A DNA stretch of 64,000 nucleotides from contig OZ026515.1 in NCBI GenBank assembly GCA_964019695.1, forward strand, positions 42,399,994-42,463,993, given 5' to 3'. A program made the position numbers and the translations under genes. The stretch's first letter is position 1. Every line of letters starts with the position of its first letter. Shown piece by piece: positions 50,001-62,000 of this stretch. The notes under the pieces were generated by a model that saw nothing but the letters and a program-made list of their open reading frames with translations, ran no database searches and had not been told where the DNA came from. This DNA comes from Loripinus fragilis (taxonomy: Eukaryota; Mollusca; Bivalvia; Lucinida; Lucinidae).

Positions 50001-53000
50001 AATTATTCTCTCTTGAACCATTTAAGCATTCATAGGTAGAAATGCGTAGAAGATATATCCTGTTTATTTTCAAGTTGGTATTTTCTAGCAGTGGATTGAC
50101 AACTAAATACATTGGTGATATAAAGAAGGTAGATTTTTAATGTTTATTATTTGAGCCGTGACATGTGATTTCCAATTATGTGGCATTTTAACATGTGTAG
50201 AGTCAAAGGAGCCTATGCAGCCTCCTTTTAAGCTTTGAAACTCAAAATGAGTAGCTTAACATTCATAGAATGTTCAGGCGACAAGCAAAGGCTCTGATCA
50301 GACTGGGCATATGCGCAGGCTGGTCTAAGCTTTTTCTGGTCGCACATACCACATTGTTGGAAATCTCATGTCATGGCTCATTTTTTGTATATTTATATAT
50401 ATAAGATTCTAAGATACAGTTGGAAAGCACAGTTTCACAGAATTGGGTGGAATTGCTGATATTATCCATCAGTTTTAGTTGATTAGGAGTTATCTAATAT
50501 GTTGACATATGTTTGAGTGATTATAAGGTATTCTGACATTTTAATGTACAGTAAATTTGTATTATGATTCTTTGTTAGAAATTCAATATCTTTAGATAAT
50601 AAGTTAGCGGTCAATCCACACTCTCATGCAATATCATGGTTGTTGTTTCCTTACAAATGTGTTTATGGGTGTCCAAGACAAAAGGTTTTGGTTGTGAAAT
50701 AAGAAAAATAATTTTCAATTACACACTCTTATCTACAGACCTGGTAAAAGCTACATTTTCACTGTTTCTGTTTCATGTAGGGAGTTGAACAGTTTGACAT
50801 TATGCTATAAGATGGCTAATATCAAGACTCAGAGTTCAATTGGAGATCAGAACAATATTAACATGTAAGTACGATTAAACCCCTTGTTACTCTTTACCTG
50901 CTAGTGTCATCTGCTGATAACTTTTGCAAACAATTTGGACCCAGATCAGGACCGACAACATGTCGGTCCTGAGCTGGATCCAAACTGTTTGACACTCTGA
51001 CAGTGTTCGTGAAAGAGTTAATTGTAAAAAAAGTCAGCAGACAGCAACAAAAGCATAAAACATTACCTAGAATGTAAAGAGTAAAAGCCACTTTGGTAAG
51101 GCTAAATAAAAATAATATTTTTCCTGAAAACCTGAAAAAAATCTAGGTTTCACCAGTAAATATAGGTAAGGTCAGGTTACCCTAAACACAGATATTTTAT
51201 TATTTGGCTTTAGCCTAAATGACCATGCTTTGTTTTGCTGCAAAATATAAAATAACCACTTCATATACAGCAAAAAATATTGAGACACAAATAGTTTGAT
51301 TGATTAATTAAATAGTTTGATTTCTTCATTAATTGAATTCTGGATACATTTGATTCAGAGAATGAGGTGTAAATGTGAATTATTTCCTTTCAAGACATTT
51401 GTTCTGGGTGCTTAAGAGAAACTTCTCAGTGAGAGGTTTCTTTTAAGCTTCCAGAATAAATGTTTTGATAGTAAATACTGAAACAAATTTCTTTGGGGTT
51501 ACAGTAAAACCTGTCTTAAGCGGTCACTTAAAAAGAACACCAGAAAGGGGAGCATTCTGCAATACTTTCGACCTTCATTTAGCTACCATATTCCATTAAA
51601 ACCTTTGCTTTGTCTATTTTTAAGTGGCAGCTTACGACAGGTTTTATTGTATACTAACTTCCTTTAAATTGAACTAATGAAAATGTTTGAAATAAGTCTA
51701 AGGTCCCAAGGACTTTGAATTAAAGAGATTAAGCTGTAATGAATATGATCATAGATAAGGTGAAATTAAATAATGTAAAAAAAAGGCAGAAATACATTTA
51801 ACGATGAAAAAAAAATTCTTTTATGTTAAAAATGCAAAAATCTAAATTGGAAAAGAGAAGATAATTTTTAAAGCCTTGCCAACGTCATCTTTTATTATCA
51901 TTACTCAAGATTTCTGATTTTAATATTCTAACTTATGATTGTATTTATGATATCTAATGTTTATATGAAAATTAATGATGGAAGAAAAATACCATTAGAG
52001 ACAGCTGTAAAGGTTATAAGTAAGTACAGTAAAACCTGTGTTAAATGGCCATTCTCAAAAAGACCAAAAATTGGTTTTAAAGACCAATTTATCGCTTAAT
52101 GCAGGTCAAAAGTATTGCAGAATGCTCGAAGTGAAGCATTCTGCAATAATTTCGACCTTCATTAAGCTATCATTTGTTTTTAAGATCTTTGTTTTGTCTA
52201 TTTTTGAGTGGCCGTTTTACATAGGTTTTACTGTACATAAGGGATGGATCACTAAGATTTTTGGGTACAGTTTAATCACTATGTGCATTCAAAACTCATA
52301 GTTATTGAGTATTTTTTTCAGAATAAGTTGAATCACATGGTTAACTGATTAATGATGTCTACATTTGCATACTGTAAAAACTTAATAATTCAAGCTCTGA
52401 TGGTTAGAAATACCCTCTTATTCAAACAGAATGGTTCTTTGCCATCAGTCTCAATTGATTTTGTTAGAGACACACTGAATGCACTGTGTTGTGTCCTTGA
52501 ACAAATGTAAAGAAGAAGGCAAAGATCAGGAATCAATACAATCAAGTACCACACCTGACCTGAGACACCATATGGGAAAGTGACAAAAACACAAGGAAAC
52601 ATCACACACAAGAGAGCCAAGAGGTCAGCTCTTTCCCAGCAGGTGACCACAAGGCTGCAAGGAACAAACAAGACAAACGTGAAACATAAATAACAAAAAG
52701 GATCCACAAAAGAAGCACTGCCTTGGAATAGTCAGTAAAAAAATAACTGAAGGGTTTAAACATTTTAAATGGTGCCAACCTCACCTTTAATTCTGATGTG
52801 GATCAAGACACGTAGATATTTGGTTCGCAAATAAGATCGCTAACTTATCGATGCATCATCTCCTAGTACATACAAATCAAGATATAAAACAGAGATAAAA
52901 CAGAGATAGGAACTCAACAGCACATACAACTGAATACTGGACACTTCATCCTTTGCTTATTACTAGTTCATCCCAGGAAGACAGGAAAACATCTTGGTAT

Positions 53001-56000
53001 AACCGAAAAATTGTTGACTGTGATGTAAAGCATCAACACAAACAAACAAGTCTATTCATTTTATTTTCTAGGACTGCTTTGTCGAACAATTTACCCTACT
53101 CATTGAACCCTGGGAGAGAGAATGCCTATAATCAAGGATCTCCGGCTCCAGCCCCAGTATCTTCTGGAATGGCCAGAGTCGGCCCTCCACAAAGAACTCT
53201 CAGTATGTTATCTACAAATGCTGTCACACGTGAGTATACTTGTTTCTTAACCCTTGAAGCGCCAAGAAAAACAGATCTGAAAAATGACGTCTGCTGAAGT
53301 CTTCTGCTGCAAATAATTACCTAACATTACTGAAAAGTTTAAGTATAGAAGCAAACAGGGTCGACCGAGATCAGACTGCTCCTATAGGAGCAGTCTGATC
53401 TGGGTTGACACTGTTTGTCATAGAGGCTTCTTAAACAGTTCAGCAGACAAGAAAAGCAGACAACTTTTGTTGGGATTGGCGCTTTAAGGGTTAATCCAAG
53501 GTGAATAGAGGTTAAGAGATACAGTAAAACCTTTGTAAAACAGCCACTCAAAAATAGACAAAACAAAGATCTAAGTACTAAGTAGCTTAATGAAGGTCAA
53601 AAGTATTGCAGAATGCTCCAAGGGGAGCATTCTGCAATACTTTTGACCTGCATTAAGGGATAAATGGTCTTTTTGAAATGTCCCCACTTTTTTAAAGGCG
53701 GTGGGACATTGTCCCCAATTTTGAAAGTTCTTGGCAGAACACTGGGATTTTATGCTTATGCTTTTATAGTCCATACACGGGCCAATGAACTCCTACCACA
53801 GCTTTTGATGGAACAATTTGATACTTTTCCTATAGTCTACATTGTACATATGCATGAAGGAGTTTGGTTCAGAAAAAATAATTTTTGACAAAATGTCAGC
53901 TGTGAGAACTTAGACAATTTTTCCCTAATAGGGCTTTTGTATATGCATTGAATAGAGGGTAAGAGATACAGTAAAACCTTTGTAAAATGGCCACTCAAAA
54001 ATAGACAAAACAAAGATCTACGTACTAAGTAGCTTAATGAAGGTCAAAAGCATTCTGCAATACTTTTGACCTGCATTAAGGGATAAATGGTCTTTTCGAA
54101 ATGTCCCCACTTTTTTAAAGGCGTTGGGACATTGTCCCCAATTTTGAGAGTTCTTGGCAGAACACTGGGATTTTATGCTTATGCTATTATAGTCCATACA
54201 AGGGCCAATGAACTTCTACCACAGCTTTTAATGGAGCAATTTGATACTTTGCCTATACAATATAGACACATTGAACATATGCATGCAGGAGTTTGGTTTA
54301 AAAAAATGATATTTGATAAAATGACATCTGTGAGAACTTAGACTATTTTTCCGATATAAGCTCTGGTATAAAGAGCTTTCAGGTGTGAATACTTGTGTGT
54401 ATTTGATCTTAAAAATGTTCCAGATTGCAAGCTTTAAGATCTTTTGCACAGATTCTACTGAAATCTTGTTTTCAAAACTAAGGTCTGCTGGTTTGAACTA
54501 TCACTTGCCAAAACGTAAGTTTTTCACTTTTCCTTACTGTGCAGGGGGTATCTAATAAGCATTGCGTGTTGACTTTTCTTCATTTTGCTTACATGAAAAA
54601 ATCTAGTCTGAAGTGCACTTAATATATGCAGCAGACATAAAAAGCAGACGACTTTGTCCATATTCTTTGCAATAGAGATCACATAAGAACATAAGCAGAC
54701 AAGAGAGCAAACGACAAATGTCGTAACTGGCGGGCAAAGGGTTAATAATATGGGCCTTGACACAAGACAACCTGTCTTCGGGGGTTTATGCAAACAACAC
54801 AGGCGCAGACCAGCCTGCGCATGTGTGCAATCTGATCAGCGCCCTTGCTATTCGCGTTTTGGAAAGTACAATGTCTAAGCTTGCCACAAGCGAAATTTCA
54901 TTTTTCTAGCTAGTCTCTGTAGCTGAGCAGGCTGGTTTGAATCTCATTTTGTTGGAAACCCCAAAGACAGGTTTTGTCGCAACAAGGCCCATATGATACT
55001 GCTCTGTTGGGGAGTGTATCAAGTTAAAATTAGCCAAATTTATTTCACATTTTGATAATGGGTTTTTGACCCTGTGTGATAATTGGTCATGTGATAATAG
55101 GTCATAGCACAGCTTATTTGCTGGGGTAAAAATACCTGTATGGTATCACAGCATTAGGAGCACTTGGTCACCATGTGAATTAAGTGTCCTGTTATGTTTG
55201 TCACTCAGCTTTCTGCATGTTTCTGACTTCTTGGAGGGTTCAAATACTTGCCAGGAAGAGAAAAAAATATGATATTTGTTTGATTATATTAATCTTTATT
55301 TATCACACTCTTTAACTCTTACCTTGCTATAGGTGACTTTTGTCATCTGCTAGTACAGTCAAACCTGTCTTAAGCAAGCGGTCAAAGGATAATCCAAAAT
55401 CGCTTGCTTTAGACAGGTGGCTGCTTAATAGAGGTGTAGCTAAGACGGCCATATCATTGAGGACTCGAAAGGATATTGGCTTCGAGTTGAGGATACCCAC
55501 ATAATAATGAGTTGAAAAGTATAAAGAATAAGGTCTACACTGCTGCAGTTATTGCATTTCTTATGAAGTATATAAGTGAAAAAAATATGAAATAAACAAA
55601 ATCATGTCCATTCAGTCTAAAGATTTCCATGTATGTCAAAAGAGTAGAGATGGCACTGCTAATCATATTTATCTAGAAGCTTAAACTTGATTTTTGATAA
55701 GCAAATGCATGTTTAATGGCTATCGTACTACTGAACATGAAGAGAATGTTGTTAGAATTGTAAATTTATTCAGTTGAAAAAGAATCTGAAAATGGTTTGA
55801 ATTTTGTTACTCAAGAATAACTTCTTTTTTTCTCAAAAGCTATAGCTTGTTGACTTTTAGCAAAGATTGCATCCTTGTGTAATAAGTATATGCCTCCAGC
55901 AAAGAGTATTACTTTGCATTTAAATTTTCACACATTTACCGTTAAACATCTGTCACGGTATGGATGAATGAACTGTGGGAGCGGCAAAATGCTTTGATGT

Positions 56001-59000
56001 CGACAACTTTCTACGACTGGCTACCCGCTTGCAATAATGGTTACCCGCTTACAAAAAAATCAACAAGTGGTGTTCGTTTGACGTATTCAGGTTTTCGATT
56101 ACTGTTGACGCTGTTTTTAAGCCAATATGTGCTGGATTCCTGAACCATGTCGTAGTGTTTTATTAGCGTAAACACTTGAGCTTAGTTGATTTCAGCCTCG
56201 TTGTGGTTCGACTGCACCACAAACTTCCAAATAGTTGGGCCCAATAACATCGACATAGGGTAGCGGCCGTTGAAGAATTTATTCTGGGAGACACCACTGC
56301 TGGGGAGTTTAATTGCACCAAGCATATGATCAGTGCAAAAAAGTAAATCGATGAAATTTTAATCGAAACTGGCCGCAGCAACGCATAGAAATTGGCCGTT
56401 TGAGGACACAATTTCAGCATTTTGGGGCGAATTTCGCGGACCGCTGGCCGCGTTGGACAGGTGCACGCTTAATAAAGGTGCATTTGCATTCAAAATCGTT
56501 CGGGGGGCTCTAAAATGGCCGCTTAAGGGAGGGTCACGCTTAATAGAGGTGGCCGCAACAGCAGGTTTGACTGTAACCTTTGCCTAAAACAGTTTGGCCC
56601 CAGATAAAAAAAAACGTCAGTCCTGATCTGAATCCAAACTGTTTGACACTCTGATAATGTTCTTGAAAGAATTTGTTGAAAAGTTAATTTTGAAAAAGTC
56701 AGCAGTCGACAAAAGCATGAAAAATTATCCAGCATGCAGAGCATTAAACTTGCATGCACAGCTCCCTAGTGGGACAAGAGGCCATTACTTTAACTCACCT
56801 GTATGAAATACACAGAAAGCTCTTGTAATTAGGGGTGCAACGATATACCGGTAAACCGCTATTTGCTTTAATCAAATATTGTATTGTGATACCCTTCTAG
56901 CTGTTCCGGTACATAAGCTCCATTTCCCTCTAAAATGCAAGAAAACATCAATTGTTTTCTGTGAAATCAAGGATAAAGTATAGCACTCACTCAGTTACAC
57001 ACGGAAAGTGAAAAATCATCTGGACGATAGTAAATACCTGTACAGTTGATCATCTGTGTGACTGAAATCTCGAAAAGTTTTCCGGTCAGTCAACTGCCGA
57101 ATTTTCATCATTTCCGTCCACAACGCATTCCAATATTTGTTGAATTTTGTTTGTAACACTAGAGAACAGTGTTTATAAACTTAATTTTACATTTCTTCAT
57201 TAGGCATGATGTTTTTCTTCCAAAAATAGGAACTAAAATCTATCCATTGTTGTTGAAATTTCAACAACGATCTCTTCCAAAAAATTCCCCACTCACTAAT
57301 GTCGGCAATGTGGTATTTGTATCTGGGAGCCTGAGTTTTAAAAATAATAATTTTAAGTAAATGAAATAAAGATCTGCAACACCATAAAATAGCATTATGA
57401 GTCATTTAAATGTGACTAATTGCAGGCAGATGTCTTAACTATTTATAGAACTGCAACAAGTTGAGTTTTTTTTTGTTTTTTTTTAAAAAAAACTCTGCAA
57501 ACAGCAAAAGCATATGGGTGTGTGTGTCTGTTTGACTTTCAAAATTATAGTTTGGCTTTATGAAAAGTCTAAAAAAAGTTTAAAAAATCAGATGGGTCAC
57601 TTTAATACCAGACAGTTGATGTTACTGGGATTAAGGGCTGCATGTTTATTTCTTAGATGGACACCAACATCACACTAGGACAGATATTACAAGAAAGAAG
57701 CATCATATAGAGATAATATTTGCATTTGTTTGCATGTTTGTTTTGCTATTCTTGTTAGCGATATTATAAAATCACAGTCGTTAATTAAGAACAGTAACAG
57801 AGAGAAATACTACTAGTATATAGGTATATGATGTATCGCGATATAAATCGCAATACAGGTTTTCCATATCGCAATATATTGCAATACACTTTTTGGCATA
57901 TCGTTGCACCCCTTATTGTAATAACCCCAGTCAGCTTCATTGTTTTGAATTAAAATTTATATAAGCATGATCAGATGCTGCAAAATGTGTCATCTGATTT
58001 GGGTCTTCATCGTTTGGCTGCAAACCACAAAAATGATGCCAGGCTAATATGAGTAAGCTCTTTGCCCCCTGGGAAATTTTTCATGTTTTTGTCATCTGCT
58101 GATATTTTTTTAAAATCACTTTTTTCGAAAAATTCTTTCAGGAATAACATCTGAGTATCAAACAGATTGGATCCAGATCAGGCCCAACATATTGTCAGGT
58201 CTGATCTGGATCCAATCTGTTTAAAGGTTATAAGCAGACGACACTAGTAGGCAATGAGTTAAAGTTTGGAATGAAATAGAGGCCTTTGAAAGAGAATTTG
58301 ATAATTAGTGTGTTTATCTGTATATAGCTATGTAACATAATGCTGTCTTTATTCTCATATTTCAGCAATTTCTGGTGTGGCATGGCAGCTCAGTCCAAAA
58401 CTTGAGGCGTTAAATGATTTAAAGAATGTAAGTATTATATCTAGCTGTCTATCTGTTATAGCCAGATAGTGAGATTTTGGTACCTATTGAAATGATGGAC
58501 AACGAAGGCTCAGGTGAGTCTGCACAAATGTGCAGACTCACAAGAGCCTTCGCTGCTTACATACACAGTTTAGAATACCAACATCACATGGCCCATATGT
58601 TGAATTATTTACACACTATACTTGGTGATAGCAATCAGGAGCACACCTCAGGCATTTTATACAGGGTTCCCACAGTCAGGGAAAAGTCAGTGAAAAATTA
58701 AAAAAGTTCAAGGTCAGGGAAAAGTCAGGGAATTTTTATTTGAGTCAGGGAAATTTGATCAGGGAAAAGTCAAGGAATTTCATGACAAAAAGTCATTAAA
58801 CGTTAAATTGTAGATGTTTTCTGATCCATCTGTTTAAGCATGGGTAAAGGGTCATCAGAAGAATCATCTCTTTGGGATGTTTCTTTTGAGCACCCACAAC
58901 ACAGTAATCATGTTTTGGTTGAGACATGATAAAATTGATTTTAATTGCACAACACTCTTTACTGGAGGTCTATGCTATGCTTTCAGTTTTTAAAAATTAG

Positions 59001-62000
59001 CTCCATTGTATTGCGGCCACCTGCATACACTTTGACTAGAAGCCTTAGGTGCAAATAAATAATCATTTTTGAGTTTAAAGTTTCATCAATTTAAACATGT
59101 TGTCCCATCTCATTGGAACAGTTCTTTCTAGTACCCACAATAAATGTTTTGGTAAAGATGTATTTTTAACACACTCTTCTCTTGAGGCCAGTAAATATCC
59201 AAGTTGTCTGCTTTTCTCGTCTGCTCAAATGTTTAAGAAGCCTCTATGGCAAACAGTGTGGACCCAGATCAGATTGCTCCTATAGGAGCTGTCTGACTGG
59301 GTCCACGCTGTTTGCTTCTATACTTTATTTGTCAGTAATGTTAGGCAATTATTTGCAGCAGACGACTTCAGCAGACGACATTTTCAGGTTCATTTTTTTC
59401 TTGGCGCTCTAATGGTAAAACCTTTCAAGACGAATGAAATTTTCCATAAAGCTTCATACAATAATGACAGGATTGTTCATTATATAAATTAAGGGGTCAC
59501 AGTATATAATTTTCAAAAATATTGTATTTCTTTCTCTGAAGATTGATTTTGTCTAAGCAAACAAGACAGACCCTGGTGAAATGCCGCATTATGCCTTCAG
59601 TGTTTAACAAAGTACCCTTTTAGGGGTTTCTGGTCCTTAAAGGGTTAATTCATTAATTATCTTCATATTCTTTCAGATAAGTTTACCGGAGATCAAATAT
59701 AAGAGTTTGATGGAGATAGAAAATGAGGTATGTGTTGTGGACTCTTGTTACCATAATTGCCCTAATTAGCTCACATGCTCCTACAAGTGCACACAAAGTA
59801 TTCCACACTATACAACTGACTGCTTTGAAGACAGATTACTGTTTTGAAGACAGATTCAGACAATTTTGTCTGAGAAAGGATAGGTAAAGATTTTTTGTTT
59901 GCTAAAATCAACTAAATCAGGAAGAGGGAGCGCAGTGGCCCAATGGTAGAGTGCTTGTCTTGAGATTGAGGGGTTTCAGTTCGAGCCTCACCTGCATCAC
60001 TGCATTGTGTCCTTGAGCAAGACACATTAATCCTTGCTGGCTTAATACTGGTTCAACCCAGTATGACCCATCCTGACATAACTGAAAAATTGTTGACTGG
60101 GATGAAAGAATCAAATCAAACAAACAAAACTAAATCAAGGAGCGAATCTATTGATTCAAGAAGATATTTGATGTTTGAAGATACTGCAGCAGCAATCTAA
60201 ATAACCGCTCACAGATTTGTTTCTTGATTTAAGCAAACAAAAATCTTTCACCTACCTTTTCTCTAACAAAATTGTCTTAATCTGTCTTGAAAACAGTAAT
60301 CCATCTTCAAAACAGTCAGTTGTACAGTGTGTACTTAAAGATTTAAATTTTATGAACTTCTGTTTTTCTGTCAAGACAGTGATGCAATTTTGTTATTGAT
60401 TTGGATTCATTGTTTGAATGAAAAACAGTGTGGATCCTGATCAGCTGGCTTCGGCAAAAGCCAGCTGATCAGAATCTGCCCTGTTTTAAAAAATTGTATA
60501 TTGAATTTCGAAAACATAAAATGCACAGTGTGCTTAATAGGCTGAAAAGGGTAATTCATAATCCACCGGACCAGTTGTTAGGTGGAAATATAATCCTTAA
60601 ATTTCAGTAAAAATGAGTTGTTTTAAAAGAATTATTTTACTTGTGTTATCAGTTGTTTGAAGTAAAAAGGTTTTTTTCTTTTAAGAATACTATTTGCATA
60701 TATAAGTAAAGCAGTGAGACGGTTCTTTTGTGTATTCACAGCTTCTTTTTCTCAGCAACCAGAGCTAAAAAAAACCTTTAAACATCACATTCTGTACTAC
60801 TGGCCCAAATTCAAAATAATTTCATCATATGTTCCGGGAGCGCAGTGGCTCAGTGGTAGAGTGCTTGACTGGAGACGGGGGCCGCGAGTTCGAGCCACAC
60901 CGGTATCACCGTGTTTTGTCCTTGAGCAAGAACATTAATCCCAGCTTAGTACTGGTTCAACCAAGGAAGACCCTTTATAATTGAAAGATTGTTGATGGGA
61001 TGTAAATAATCAAATTAAACAAAACAATCATCATACGTTCCCAATAATGCCCTCTTTTAACATTGCACAAGTGGTTCCACTCCATTGAACAAAGAAGCCA
61101 CCAGAGAAATCAATTTAAAAGATATCTGCTCCAGAGCCATGGGCTAAATTATAAAAAAATCTCGCAAATGGCATCATTATGCAGCAAATTGTACAAATGG
61201 TTCAGCTCTCATTAACAAAATGGCCACCAGAGTGTAGGTCATGATCTGGGTACAAACTGTTTGCAAAGGCTATCAGCAGACAAAAAAAGTTGCTGCTCAC
61301 ATAAGCCTTCATTGCTGGACAATGCAATTAGTACCAAAATCTCTTTTTCTGGCTTAGACGAAATAAAAAATTTCTGTGTTTAGGGTAAAGTAAGAAAGTG
61401 GGCAAAGATCAGGAATTGATACAATCAAGCACCACACCTGGCCCAGGATACCAATGGGAAAGTGACAATGTCACAATTAGACATCACAAACGAGAGCCAA
61501 GAGGTCAGCCCTTTCCCAGCAGGTGACTAAAAGGCATCAACAAACAGACAGGCATGAAAGCATAACAAAACAAGACAGAAATAACATAAATGATCCACCA
61601 AAGAAGCACCGCCATGGAACGGTCAGTAAAAATACTTTACTGGAGGGCTTAAACCAGTTTAACTCTGCACCAACCTCACCCTTGGTTCAGATGTGGATCA
61701 AGAAACATAGATGTTTGGTTTGCATGAAAGACCCCTAACTTATCAATGCATCATCTCCTAGAACATATAAATCAAGTCATAAAAAGGAGATAAAAAAAGA
61801 TAAGGACTCAACAGTAAATGAAACTGAATACCGGAGCAAAAAAAAAAATCCATCAGGTAAACCCCGTTAACCCGACCCTACCTAAATTTACTGGTGAAAC
61901 CTAGAATTTTTTTTAAGGTTTTCTGGAAAAAAATATATAATTTTGATGCATTTTGAAAGGCGAATTTGCCTTTCAAAATGAATAAAATTATATTTTTTTT